A stretch of 35,298 bases of DNA from Bauldia sp. Lineage in GTDB: Bacteria > Pseudomonadota > Alphaproteobacteria > Rhizobiales > Kaistiaceae. A program made the translations under genes and the position numbers. Shown here one piece after another: positions 8,180-17,868 of the stretch. Below the pieces are notes generated by a model that saw only the letters and a program-made list of their open reading frames with translations, had not been told where the DNA came from and did no database searches. Within the stretch, counting starts at the first letter, position 1; each line of letters begins with the position of its first letter. The stretch is from contig JALHRF010000034.1 of the NCBI GenBank assembly GCA_022841545.1, forward strand, positions 1-35,298. The letters run 5' to 3'.

Positions 8180-9523
8180 ATGCGTCTCTGGATCAAGGAC
8201 CCGCTCGCCGTGCTCGCCACCGGCGCGGAGCGGGGCGTCGTCGTCGCGGACGGCAGGATCGTCGAACTGGTCGGCAAGGGGCAAACGGTCAGCGTCAAGG
8301 CCGACCACATCTTCGACGCGTCCCGTCACGTCGTCATTCCGGGCCTCGTCAACACCCACCATCATTTTTTCCAGACGCTGACCCGCGCCCACCCGGCGGC
8401 GATCAACAAGGAGCTCTTCCCCTGGCTCAAGGCGCTCTACCCGATCTGGGCGCGGAACGTGAAGCCGGAGGCCTTCCGCCAGGCGACGCGGCTGGCGCTG
8501 ACCGAACTGCTGATGTCGGGCTGCACCTGCGCCTCCGACCACCACTACCTCTACCCGGCGGGGCTGGAGGACGCGATGGACATCCAGGCCGAGGAGGCGG
8601 AGCGGGTCGGCGTCCGCATGACGCTGACCCGCGGCTCGATGAATCTCTCCGAGAAGGATGGCGGCCTGCCGCCCGACACGGTCGTGCAGGACGAGGACAC
8701 CATCCTAGCGGATTGCGAGCGGGTGATCGCCCGCTTCCATGACCGACGCGAGGGCGCGATGCTCAAGGTGGCGCTCGCCCCCTGCGCCCCGTTCACCGTC
8801 ACCAAGCGGCTGATGGTCGACTCGGCCGGGCTGGCCGAGCGCCACGACTGCCGGCTCCACACCCATCTCGGCGAGACCCGCGACGAGAACGAATACTGCC
8901 TCGAACACTTCGGCTGCCGTCCGGTCGACTATCTCGAGGAATGCGGCTGGCTCACCGATCGGGTCTGGCTCGCCCACGGCATCCACTTCAACGACGACGA
9001 GGTGCGCCGCCTCGGCCGCCACAAGGTCGGCGTCTGCCACTGCCCGACCTCGAACATGGTGCTCGCCTCGGGCCAGTGCCGGACGAAGGAACTGGAGGCG
9101 GCCGGCTCACCGGTCGGACTGGGCGTCGACGGCTCGGCCTCGAACGACAACTCCAACCTGATCGAGGGGGTCCGCCACGCGCTGATGATCAACCGGCTCA
9201 CCTATGACGCCGCGTCGGTGACGCATTTCGACGCCTTCCGTTGGGCGACGGAAGGCTCGGCCCGGCTCCTCGGGCGCGACGACATCGGCACGATCGCGGT
9301 GGGCAAGCAGGCCGACCTCGCCTTCTATACGCTCGACGAACTCCGATTCTCCGGCGCCGGCGACCCGCTTGCGGCGCTGGTGCTCTGCGGAGCGCACACT
9401 GCCGACCGGGTGATGGTCAAGGGCGAATGGCGGGTCGAGCACGGCCACCCGGTTGGCATCGACGTGGCCAAGCTCAGGGCCGAGCACGGGGCTGCGGCGA
9501 AGGCGTTTCTGGCGGCGCTATGA
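8180..9523 (+). CDS. 8-oxoguanine deaminase-type amidohydrolase
   Basis: 447-aa zinc amidohydrolase of the COG0402 group. Metal-binding motifs are all present: NTHHHFFQ (His60/His62), HTHLGE (His227-Glu232), AHGIHF (His266) and GVDGSASND (Asp317). The long motif around residues 56-70 matches enzymes that deaminate 8-oxoguanine, close relatives of hydroxyatrazine and guanine deaminases. The enzyme would act in the cytosol on an oxidised purine base, giving urate and ammonia if it is the 8-oxoguanine enzyme. Length is typical. The start is ATG 8180, soon after the RidA-like stop, so the two probably form an operon. Exact substrate is inferred from motif resemblance; guanine or S-adenosylhomocysteine-type substrates are less likely. 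Confidence 0.86.
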   Translation: MRLWIKDPLAVLATGAERGVVVADGRIVELVGKGQTVSVKADHIFDASRHVVIPGLVNTHHHFFQTLTRAHPAAINKELFPWLKALYPIWARNVKPEAFRQATRLALTELLMSGCTCASDHHYLYPAGLEDAMDIQAEEAERVGVRMTLTRGSMNLSEKDGGLPPDTVVQDEDTILADCERVIARFHDRREGAMLKVALAPCAPFTVTKRLMVDSAGLAERHDCRLHTHLGETRDENEYCLEHFGCRPVDYLEECGWLTDRVWLAHGIHFNDDEVRRLGRHKVGVCHCPTSNMVLASGQCRTKELEAAGSPVGLGVDGSASNDNSNLIEGVRHALMINRLTYDAASVTHFDAFRWATEGSARLLGRDDIGTIAVGKQADLAFYTLDELRFSGAGDPLAALVLCGAHTADRVMVKGEWRVEHGHPVGIDVAKLRAEHGAAAKAFLAAL

Positions 9524-9622
9524 GCCTTCACGATCCTTGAGAATCGCGCCGCGACGGACCTCGACCCGATGGGGAGGGGAACCGGGGTCAAGACCCGCCG
9601 CGGCGCTGGGCGGAGCCGAGGG

Positions 9623-9922
9623 CTAGATGCGCCCCTTGGCCGCGCAGGGGATACCGTTGCTCTCGCTGGAGGAGGCGCAGTTCATCTGTTCCAGCGACAG
9701 AGCTTCCTGAACGGCGCGGCCGTCGGTGGTCATGCCCTGCATCTCCCAGGTCGCGCAGAACTGCTGCTTGAGGAAGGCATTGCCCGTGGTCTGGGCCTCG
9801 GCACAGCGCGCCATGTCGTAGGAATCGCCGCTCGTCTCGGCCTGGACCGACAGCGACGACGCGCCCATGGCAAGCACGAAGGCGGCGGACACCGCGGCGG
9901 CGTTGATGGCTTTCAGGAACAT
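9623..9922 (-). CDS. Small secreted four-cysteine protein, function unknown
   Basis: 99-aa protein I do not recognise. A clear signal peptide (hydrophobic 8-20, cleavage after SVQA at about 28) leaves a mature part of about 71 residues with four cysteines (40, 56, 82, 93). The spacing suggests two disulfide bonds in the periplasm. AGGAGAGAG precedes the ATG at good spacing, so translation is likely. It stands alone on the minus strand between two plus-strand genes. Its promoter should lie in 9923-10106, shared with the creatininase gene. Confidence 0.75.
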   Translation of the reverse strand: MFLKAINAAAVSAAFVLAMGASSLSVQAETSGDSYDMARCAEAQTTGNAFLKQQFCATWEMQGMTTDGRAVQEALSLEQMNCASSSESNGIPCAAKGRI

Positions 9923-10106
9923 GGTCTCTCTCCTCTGGGGCGGACCGCGCGGCAGGGCGCGGTCGCAGCGAACCTGTCCCGCCGAAGGTCGATCGCCGCC
10001 GGCTTCAGGATCAGATGCTTGAGTTACGGCCGCGCGGCGATAAAGGTTTCACCCGATTGCCGGCACCGTCTCCGGAGGACCGGGGAAGAGAGAGTCAGGA
10101 GCTCCG

Positions 10107-10910
10107 ATGATGAAACTTCCGACCCGGCGCTGGCAGGACATGACCACCGTCGATTTCGCCCTCGCCGACACCGCGCGCTGGATCGCGATCCTCCCGGTGG
10201 CGGCGATCGAGCAGCATGGGCCGCACCTGCCCGTCTATACCGACACCTGCATCGCCGAAGGCATGATCGCGCGCACCATCGAGCTTCTCCCCGACGAGCT
10301 GCCGGCGACCTTCCTGCCGGTCCAGGCGATCGGCAAGTCGAACGAGCACATCTCCTCGCCCGGCACGCTGACCTCGACCTGGGAGACGACGACGCGGCTC
10401 TGGCTCGACATCGGCGACAGCGTCCACCGTGCCGGCGTCGAGAAGTTGGTCATCGTCAATGCCCATGGCGGCAACGTGCCGATGATCGACATCGTCGCCC
10501 GCGAGCTCCGGGTGCGGCACGACATGCTGGTGGTCGGCACCGCGTGGTCGCGATTCGGCCATCCTGAGGGCCTGCCGACCGGCGACGAGAGCCTCTATGG
10601 CATCCACGGCGGCGAGATCGAGACCTCGATCATGCTCCACCTTCGCCCCGACCTGGTGCGCATGGAGCACGCGACCGATTTCCGCTCGAGCCAGCTCGCC
10701 TTCATCGACCAGTTCGTCCATCTCCGTGCGCACGGCACCACCCAGTTCGGCTGGAAGGCGCAGGACCTCAACCCGGCCGGCACGGTCGGCAACGCAGCGC
10801 TCGCCACCGCGGAGAAGGGCAAGGCCGTGGTCGACCACCAGGCGGCGGCGTTCGTCGCGCTCTGCCGCGACGTCGACGCGTTCGACACGGGCCGCCTGTG
10901 GCGGCCGTGA
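10107..10910 (+). CDS. Creatininase-family amidohydrolase
   Basis: 267-aa metal-dependent hydrolase of the creatininase/MftE family. Ligand motifs are visible: AAIEQHGPHLP (Glu35, His37) followed by TDT (Asp46), VNAHGGN (His120) and HGGEIETS (about Glu172). Members hydrolyse cyclic or linear amides such as creatinine or formamidopyrimidines, or cleave peptides in cofactor maturation; the substrate here is not determined by sequence. CAGGAG precedes the paired ATGs (10107/10110). Its TGA overlaps a GTG start for a short downstream frame, which suggests it once headed an operon with a longer second gene. Confidence 0.88.
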   Translation: MMKLPTRRWQDMTTVDFALADTARWIAILPVAAIEQHGPHLPVYTDTCIAEGMIARTIELLPDELPATFLPVQAIGKSNEHISSPGTLTSTWETTTRLWLDIGDSVHRAGVEKLVIVNAHGGNVPMIDIVARELRVRHDMLVVGTAWSRFGHPEGLPTGDESLYGIHGGEIETSIMLHLRPDLVRMEHATDFRSSQLAFIDQFVHLRAHGTTQFGWKAQDLNPAGTVGNAALATAEKGKAVVDHQAAAFVALCRDVDAFDTGRLWRP

Positions 10911-11041
10911 CGTCGGCCGCGCTCGACGCGCTCCGCGCCGACCTCGCCGGGGTTGCCCTCGCCGGGGACGCGGCAATGGTCAGAGACGAAGACCTGACCG
11001 CATTGCATTCAACGCAGTCAAAGCTTATACTCTCGTCATGA
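10907..11041 (+). pseudogene. Probable 5' remnant of a truncated gene
   Basis: Starting with a GTG that overlaps the creatininase stop (GTGA), the frame encodes 44 residues (TSAALDALRADLAGVALAGD, then AAMVRDEDLTALHS). It stops in a TGA that overlaps the next ATG (ATGA at 11038-11041). The first 25-30 residues resemble the N-terminal helix of FAD-linked oxidases of the glycolate-oxidase type. The remainder of such a protein is missing, and a toxin-antitoxin pair occupies its place. The assignment rests on a short resemblance. It could instead be a genuine leader peptide coupled to the antitoxin. Confidence 0.35.
11003..11031 (+). promoter_or_regulatory. Promoter of the FitAB/VapBC-type module (leaderless?)
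   Basis: TTGCAT (11003-11008), 17 bases, TATACT (11026-11031). The spacing is ideal and the -10 box is one base from consensus. A start site 6-8 bases downstream falls at about 11038, which is the A of the antitoxin ATG. No Shine-Dalgarno sequence precedes that ATG, so a leaderless mRNA is predicted. Confidence 0.55.
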
Positions 11042-11298
11042 TCAGGAACTCCGACACCATCACCGTGCGCGGCCTAGCGCCAGAAACCAAGCGGAAGCTG
11101 CGCCTCATGGCCGCAGAGCGCGGACATTCCATGGAGGAGGAGGTTCGTCAGATTCTCCTCAAGGCCGCGAACGAAAACCGTACAAGGCGTGTGAACCTTG
11201 CCGAGGAAATCGCAGCGATTGTGGACCCCATCGGCGGATTCGAGCTCGATATCCCCGCTCGCGGACCTCCGCGCGAGCCTCCGCGCTTCGATGACTAG
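11038..11298 (+). CDS. FitA/VapB-type ribbon-helix-helix antitoxin
   Basis: 86-aa antitoxin. The N-terminal ribbon-helix-helix is clear: strand TITVRGLAP (8-16), helix ETKRKLRLMAAERG (17-30) and helix SMEEEVRQIL (32-41), the pattern of FitA/Arc-like DNA binders. The C-terminal part (DIPARGPPREPPRFDD) is proline-rich and acidic, as in tails that thread into the PIN toxin. It would bind its own promoter together with the toxin. The toxin follows after 14 bases. The ATG overlaps the TGA of the upstream 44-codon frame (ATGA). Base composition is a little less GC-rich than the neighbouring core genes. Confidence 0.85.
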   Translation: MIRNSDTITVRGLAPETKRKLRLMAAERGHSMEEEVRQILLKAANENRTRRVNLAEEIAAIVDPIGGFELDIPARGPPREPPRFDD

Positions 11299-11312
11299 AC
11301 GGCAAGGGAAGG

Positions 11313-11735
11313 ATGATCGTTCTCGACACCAATGTCCTTTCTGAGATCAGCAAGCCCGCGCACCAACGATCCGAAACCGTATTTGCGTGGCTGTCCCGCC
11401 AGCCTGGCGAGCATCTCTTCGCCACCTCCGTCACGGCGGCGGAAATGCTGTCCGGTGTCGCGATCATGCCCGAGGGCGCAAGGAAGGCGTCCATCGCGGC
11501 GCGTGTGAGCCGGGTCTTGGTCCTGTTTGCCGGGCGGATCCTGTCGTTTGAAGAAGCTGCGGCTCCGCACTACGCTGACGTGTTCGCCAGGCGGCGCATG
11601 TCGGGCAGGCCGATAGATTCTTTCGACGCAGTCATTGCGGCGATTGCCCGAGCCAACGGCATGGCGATAGCGACGCGGAATATCGGCGACTTCGAAGACT
11701 GCGGCATCGACCTGATCAACCCTTGGGATGCGTAA
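11313..11735 (+). CDS. PIN-domain toxin, FitB/VapC type
   Basis: 140-aa predicted endoribonuclease. PIN-domain acidic residues are in place: Asp5 (VLDTNVLSE), Glu44 (TAAEML), Asp105 (DSFDAVIA) and Asp126 in TRNIGDF with Asn123. NPWDA at the C-terminus is typical of the FitB subgroup. It would cut RNA when released from its antitoxin. AAGGGAAGG precedes the ATG. The last codons contain the ATG used for coaBC (11728), so toxin and coaBC overlap by 8 bases. This pair is distinct in sequence from the second VapBC at 32560-33221. Confidence 0.9.
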   Translation: MIVLDTNVLSEISKPAHQRSETVFAWLSRQPGEHLFATSVTAAEMLSGVAIMPEGARKASIAARVSRVLVLFAGRILSFEEAAAPHYADVFARRRMSGRPIDSFDAVIAAIARANGMAIATRNIGDFEDCGIDLINPWDA

Positions 11736-12972
11736 AGCCTTGCCCGACCGACCCAGCGTCCTCCTGGTCATCTCCGGCGGCATTGCCGCCTACAAGGCGC
11801 TCGACCTGATCCGGCGGCTCCGCGACCGCGGCCTCGGCGTGCGCGCCTTGATGACCAAAGGCGCACAGGAATTCGTCACCCCGCTTGCGGTCGGCGCGCT
11901 GACCGGCGGCAAGGTGTTCACGGACCTGTTCGACCGCGAGGACGAGCAGGACGTCGGGCATATCCGGCTCGCGCGCGAAAACGACCTCGTCGTCGTCGCG
12001 CCGGCAACGGCCGACATCATGGCGAAGATGGCGGGCGGCCATGCCGACGACCTCGCCACCGCCGTTCTCCTTGCGACGCAGAGTCCGGTGCTCATCGCGC
12101 CGGCGATGAACCCGGCGATGTGGGCGCATCCGGCGACGCAGCGAAACGTGGCGACGCTCTCGGCCGACGGCGTGAACTTCGTCGGCCCCGCGCGCGGCGA
12201 GATGGCGGAAGCCGGAGAGGCGGGCGTGGGCCGGATGGCCGAGCCGCTCGACATCGTGTCCGCCGTCCTCGACGTGATCGGCCCGCACCAGCACGCGACG
12301 CGGCTCGCCGGCCGGCGCGTGCTGATCACCTCCGGCCCGACGCTGGAGGCGGTTGACCCGGTGCGCTACATCGCCAACCGCTCATCGGGGAAGCAGGGGC
12401 ACGCGATCGCCGCGGCCGCAGCCGCCGAAGGGGCTTTGGTGACGCTGGTAAGCGGCCCGGTGGGCATCCCCGACCCGCCGGGAGTGACGGTCATCCATGT
12501 CGAATCGGCCCGCGACATGCTCGCGGCGGTCGAGGCCGCGCTTCCCGCCGACGTCGCGGTGATGGCCGCCGCCGTGGCCGACTGGCGCCCGGCCAAGCCG
12601 TCGCGCGGCAAGATCAAGAAGGACGGCACCGGCAAGGTCGAGCCGCTGCAGCTCGTCGAGAATCCCGACATCCTCGCCAGCATCGGCCGTCACCACACGC
12701 TTCGCCCGACGTTGGTGATCGGCTTCGCCGCCGAGACCGCCGACCTCGTCAGGAACGCCAAGGTGAAGCTCAAGGCCAAGGGCGCCGACTGGATCCTCGC
12801 CAATGACGTGTCGGAAGGCTCGGGCGTGATGGGCGGCGACGACAACACGGTGAGCGTCGTCAGCGCGGCCGGCGTCGAGGCCTGGCCGAAAATGACCAAG
12901 GCCGACGTTGCGGCGCGGCTGGTCGAACGGATCGCCGCGGCGCTGCCGCGACGCCGCGAGGCCGCCGAGTGA
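11728..12972 (+). CDS. coaBC: CoaBC bifunctional phosphopantothenoylcysteine synthase/decarboxylase
   Basis: 414-aa coenzyme A biosynthesis enzyme. The N-terminal flavoprotein decarboxylase (CoaC) shows SGGIAAYK (16-23), the catalytic histidine in DVGHIR (His78) and PAMNPAMW (125-132). The C-terminal synthase (CoaB) shows [16 protein letters not shown] and KIKKDG. The substrate-clamp cysteine of CoaC (Cys158 of E. coli, in an ACGD-G-GRM motif) is replaced: the flap reads [11 protein letters not shown] (160-170), and the whole protein contains no cysteine. Function is still expected, since the pathway is essential and every other motif is intact. ATG 11728 lies within the toxin gene; TTG 11740 is an alternative. 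Its stop overlaps the dut start. Confidence 0.94.
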   Translation: MRKALPDRPSVLLVISGGIAAYKALDLIRRLRDRGLGVRALMTKGAQEFVTPLAVGALTGGKVFTDLFDREDEQDVGHIRLARENDLVVVAPATADIMAKMAGGHADDLATAVLLATQSPVLIAPAMNPAMWAHPATQRNVATLSADGVNFVGPARGEMAEAGEAGVGRMAEPLDIVSAVLDVIGPHQHATRLAGRRVLITSGPTLEAVDPVRYIANRSSGKQGHAIAAAAAAEGALVTLVSGPVGIPDPPGVTVIHVESARDMLAAVEAALPADVAVMAAAVADWRPAKPSRGKIKKDGTGKVEPLQLVENPDILASIGRHHTLRPTLVIGFAAETADLVRNAKVKLKAKGADWILANDVSEGSGVMGGDDNTVSVVSAAGVEAWPKMTKADVAARLVERIAAALPRRREAAE

Positions 12973-13430
12973 GCGATGTGACGGTCCTGGTGCGGCGGCT
13001 GCCGCATGGCGACGGGCTGCCGGTGCCTTCGCCGAAATCGGCGCTTGCCGCCGGGGCCGACCTCGCCGCTGCGGTGCCCGCAGGCGAGACGCTGACCATC
13101 GCCTCCGGCGCGCGGGCGCTGGTGCCGACGGGCTTCGCCATCGCGATTCCCGCGGGCTTCGAGGGCCAGGTGCGGCCGCGCTCCGGCCTCGCCGCCGAGC
13201 ACGGCGTCACCGTGCTCAACGCGCCGGGCACGATCGACGCCGACTATCGCGGCGAGCTGAAGGTGATCCTCGTCAACCACGGCGGCGGTCCATTCGCGAT
13301 CACGCGGGGGATGCGGATCGCCCAGCTCATCATCGCGCCGGTGGTCGCGGCGGCTTTCACCGAGGCGGCGGAGCTGCCGGAGACGGCGCGCGGCGACCGC
13401 GGGTTCGGCTCGACGGGCACGGCCACGTAA
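12969..13430 (+). CDS. dut: dUTP diphosphatase
   Basis: 153-aa trimeric dUTPase that hydrolyses dUTP to dUMP, keeping uracil out of DNA and feeding dTMP synthesis. The five family motifs are readable: AGADLAA (28-34), [28 protein letters not shown], and the C-terminal P-loop-like [10 protein letters not shown]. It starts at GTG 12969, whose last two bases are the first two of the coaBC TGA (GTGA), so translation is probably coupled. The coaBC-dut pair is common in alphaproteobacteria. No clear terminator follows; two inverted repeats lie within the next 110 bases. Confidence 0.96.
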   Translation: MSDVTVLVRRLPHGDGLPVPSPKSALAAGADLAAAVPAGETLTIASGARALVPTGFAIAIPAGFEGQVRPRSGLAAEHGVTVLNAPGTIDADYRGELKVILVNHGGGPFAITRGMRIAQLIIAPVVAAAFTEAAELPETARGDRGFGSTGTAT

Positions 13431-13469
13431 GCCCAGATCAAACCCGGCGCACCCGGAATATGCGGCGAT

Positions 13470-13487
13470 TGATGCAAGCTTGCATCA
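13470..13487. promoter_or_regulatory. Perfect 18-bp palindrome between dut and the LprI-like gene
   Basis: TGATGCAAGCTTGCATCA is a perfect inverted repeat with no spacer, in DNA clearly less GC-rich than its surroundings. It is long enough for a homodimeric regulator. I do not recognise the binding family. Confidence 0.45.
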
Positions 13488-13517
13488 GCCCGTCTATTGG
13501 GATCGGCGCTTGTTCGG

Positions 13518-13540
13518 CACATAGTTTCCATACCTATGTG
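13518..13540. promoter_or_regulatory. Inverted repeat CACATAG-N9-CTATGTG
   Basis: Seven-base perfect arms with a nine-base spacer lie about 30 bases after the 18-bp palindrome and 110 bases before the LprI-like ATG. It may be an operator or a small hairpin. Confidence 0.4.
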
Positions 13541-13650
13541 ACAGGAGGCTGTAGTACCTTCGGAGCGCCGTCTCGTCGGGCCTCTCCCTTTTGGAGGTCG
13601 ACATGCGAGCGGACCCGCGTAATTCGCGTCCATACCGGAAGGGAAAGTCC

Positions 13651-14052
13651 ATGCGTCGCCTGACCATCGCCGCCTTCGCCTTCGCCCTTGCCGGCCCGGC
13701 GCTCGCCCAGGACGTTCCCGGCTGCGGGAATGAGTCGAGCAATATCGAGATCGGCAACTGCGTGTCCGCCGCCTACCAGACGGCGGACAAGGAGCTGAAC
13801 GTGATCTGGCCAAAGGTGCTCGCCTTTATCGATACACAGGGCGACACCATGCCGGCCGCCGCGCTAGAGGCATGGAAGGCGACGATCGTCGCGGCCCAGA
13901 AGGCCTGGGTCACCTTCAAGGAGAGCGACTGCGGCGCGGTCGCATACGAGTGGTGGGGCGGGTCGGGCGCGAGCATAGCGGAGACGAGCTGCCTCTACGC
14001 CCATACCGCGCAGCGGGTCGAGGACCTGAAGGAACGGTATCTCGACCGGTAG
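13651..14052 (+). CDS. Secreted LprI-like (DUF1311) protein
   Basis: 133-aa exported protein. A signal peptide (hydrophobic 5-18, cleavage after ALA at 19) precedes a compact helical domain. It carries the LprI/DUF1311 pattern of an early cysteine pair (25, 37), YQTADKELN (42-50), WVTFKESDC (Cys94) and ETSCLY (Cys114). Such domains occur in lysozyme inhibitors and other periplasmic proteins, so a cell-envelope protective role is possible but unproven. GGAAGGGAAA precedes ATG 13651. A second in-frame ATG at 13603 has an even better GGAGG, but it would add a 16-residue polar extension ahead of the signal peptide. Confidence 0.82.
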   Translation: MRRLTIAAFAFALAGPALAQDVPGCGNESSNIEIGNCVSAAYQTADKELNVIWPKVLAFIDTQGDTMPAAALEAWKATIVAAQKAWVTFKESDCGAVAYEWWGGSGASIAETSCLYAHTAQRVEDLKERYLDR

Positions 14053-14064
14053 ACCCGTCCGCTT

Positions 14065-14493
14065 CTATGGCTTGCGCGCCGCGATGGCGATAACGCTCAG
14101 GCTCACTTTCGTATCCTCGTTGTCGGCGCTGCCGGTGCCGTAATGATCGACCTTCGCCCGGATGGCGGCGGGCTTGTTGGCGGCGAGGTAAAAGGTGTGC
14201 GAGGCCGACGAGCGGAAACCAATGTTGGACGACGTTCCCTCGAACGAGTCGTCCCGCGCCACGACGGAGTCGTCGATCACCAGCGAGAGAATGATCCCGG
14301 CATTGACGCCGCCGCCCGAGCGATAGGCGGAGGAGCCGGACGCACTTGCAACGACGACCGCATCCGACCTGAGAGCAGGGATCTTGAGCTCGGCCTGCGC
14401 AGCGTTGCCCTTGGCTTCCGACTTCTCGGTCTCATCGTAGAGCACCAGAACCGGGGCTGCCTTGGCCGCGAGTGCAGAGTCTCCGTCTTGCAT
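14065..14493 (-). CDS. Unrecognised beta-rich protein
   Basis: 142-aa protein I cannot assign. There is no signal peptide or membrane segment. The first 35 residues are polar (ETEKSEAKGNAAQAELKIPA). The rest alternates hydrophobic and polar residues with many Ser/Ala/Gly, suggesting a beta sandwich: VVVASASGSS, IILSLVIDDSVVARDD, HTFYLAANKP, TKVSLSVIAI. This recalls sandwich domains at the ends of phage fibres and surface proteins, but no family hallmark is visible. GGGAGG stands eight bases before ATG 14493. A good -35/-10 pair with a near-palindrome lies upstream, so it is probably expressed as a single gene convergent with the LprI-like gene. Confidence 0.72.
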   Translation of the reverse strand: MQDGDSALAAKAAPVLVLYDETEKSEAKGNAAQAELKIPALRSDAVVVASASGSSAYRSGGGVNAGIILSLVIDDSVVARDDSFEGTSSNIGFRSSASHTFYLAANKPAAIRAKVDHYGTGSADNEDTKVSLSVIAIAARKP

Positions 14494-14528
14494 ATCAGCC
14501 TCCCTGATACGTTTATGACCTCTCTCTG

Positions 14529-14556
14529 ATTGTATCAACTGAGTTAATACACGCAA
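14529..14556 (-). promoter_or_regulatory. Promoter with overlapping near-palindrome for the 14065-14493 gene
   Basis: On the minus strand, TTGCGT (14556-14551), 16 bases, TACAAT (14534-14529). The -10 box is one base from consensus. The spacer contains TTAACTCAGTTGA (14547-14535), an inverted repeat with one mismatch, positioned to block polymerase if bound. The start site would be about 30 bases before the ATG. Confidence 0.5.
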
Positions 14557-14791
14557 GTCGGTTGTCCCATAGGCAAGCGCCGAGCCTCGCCGCGCCCTAC
14601 TCACTTGGCCGCGAGATCGGGAAGACGGGCGCGGAGGAACGGCGGACCTCAGCGGCTCACCCCGCGCCCGCTGGCAAAATCGCCGCATTCCGCCATATTG
14701 CCCCGCAGCAAGGCCTATGCTAATCGAACCCCGGCTTTCGGGGCACGGGGACGGTCCGGCGTGATCGGGCGGGCCCGGAAAATCAAATCCG

Positions 14792-14805
14792 TTCAAGGCC
14801 TTGAA
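14792..14805. promoter_or_regulatory. Perfect palindrome TTCAAGGCCTTGAA upstream of atpH
   Basis: A 14-bp perfect inverted repeat about 60 bases before the atpH start, followed by TAGAAAAGG. It could bind a dimeric regulator of the ATP synthase operon or fold in the leader RNA. No known regulator motif is recognised. Confidence 0.4.
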
Positions 14806-14862
14806 TAGAAAAGGGGCCGGGTTTCCCGGAGATACCCCTTGGCGTCGGAGAAGCGGGAACAG

Positions 14863-16952
<2,090 letters not shown>

Positions 16953-16958
16953 CCGCCC

Positions 16959-17840
16959 ATGCCGTCGCTCAAGGCGCTCCGGACCCGCATCGCCTCGGTC
17001 AAGGCGACGCAGAAGATCACCAAGGCCATGCAGATGGTCGCGGCGTCGAAGCTGCGCCGCGCCCAGGCGGCCGCCGAGGCGGCGCGGCCCTATTCGGCGC
17101 GGATGAACGCGGTGCTCGCCAATCTCGCGGGCCCGATGCAGGGCAAGGACGACGCGCCGCGGCTGCTTGCCGGCACCGGCCGCAACCAGACCCATCTTCT
17201 TCTCGTCTGCACTGCGGAGCGCGGGCTCTGCGGCGCCTTCAACTCCTCGATCGCCCGCCTCGCCCGCGACCATGCGGCGAAGCTGATGGCCGAGGGCAAA
17301 GACGTCAAGATCGTCTGCGTCGGCAAGAAGGGCTACGACGCGCTCCGCCGACTCTATGCGAAGCAGATCCTCGACGTCGTCGACCTTCGCATGGTCAAGC
17401 GGCTCGCCTTTGCCGATGCCGACGCGATCGGCCAGAAGGTGCGGGCGCTGTTCGAGGAGGGCCAGTTCGACGTCGCCACCGTGTTCTATTCCGAGTTCCG
17501 CTCGGTGATCTCGCAGGTGCCGACCGCGCTGCAGCTCATCCCGGCGCAGATCCCGGACACGGTCGACACGCCCGGCGGCGGCGTCGGCATCTACGAATAC
17601 GAGGCGGACGAGGAGACGATCCTTGCCGACCTCCTGCCGCGCAACCTCTCGGTCCAGATCTTCCGGGCGCTCCTCGAGAACGCGGCGTCGGAGATGGGCG
17701 CCAAGATGACGGCGATGGATTCCGCCACGCGGAACGCCGGCGAGATGATCAAGAAGCTGACGCTCTACTACAACCGCTCGCGCCAGGCGCAGATCACCAA
17801 GGAACTGATCGAGATCATTTCCGGGGCAGAAGCGCTATAG
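16959..17840 (+). CDS. atpG: ATP synthase F1 subunit gamma
   Basis: 293-aa central rotor shaft. The N-terminal helix ([20 protein letters not shown], 7-26) and C-terminal helix ([20 protein letters not shown]) form the coiled shaft. Between them is the Rossmann-like domain with [14 protein letters not shown]. Six bases separate it from atpA. Downstream an unrelated coiled-coil gene intervenes before atpD. Confidence 0.98.
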   Translation: MPSLKALRTRIASVKATQKITKAMQMVAASKLRRAQAAAEAARPYSARMNAVLANLAGPMQGKDDAPRLLAGTGRNQTHLLLVCTAERGLCGAFNSSIARLARDHAAKLMAEGKDVKIVCVGKKGYDALRRLYAKQILDVVDLRMVKRLAFADADAIGQKVRALFEEGQFDVATVFYSEFRSVISQVPTALQLIPAQIPDTVDTPGGGVGIYEYEADEETILADLLPRNLSVQIFRALLENAASEMGAKMTAMDSATRNAGEMIKKLTLYYNRSRQAQITKELIEIISGAEAL

Positions 17841-17868
17841 TCCGGGAGAGTGTAGCGGAGCAGGCATC

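Larger units (their letters stand above)
14494..14862. other. Intergenic region before the ATP synthase operon
   Basis: 369 bases between the divergent gene at 14493 and the atpH start. The left end is A/T-rich and holds the minus-strand promoter (14529-14556). A short CCCCG-GCTTT-CGGGG hairpin lies near 14730. The 14-bp palindrome at 14792-14805 lies just before the atp genes. I found no convincing plus-strand -35/-10 pair for the atp operon and no credible gene. Confidence 0.5.
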
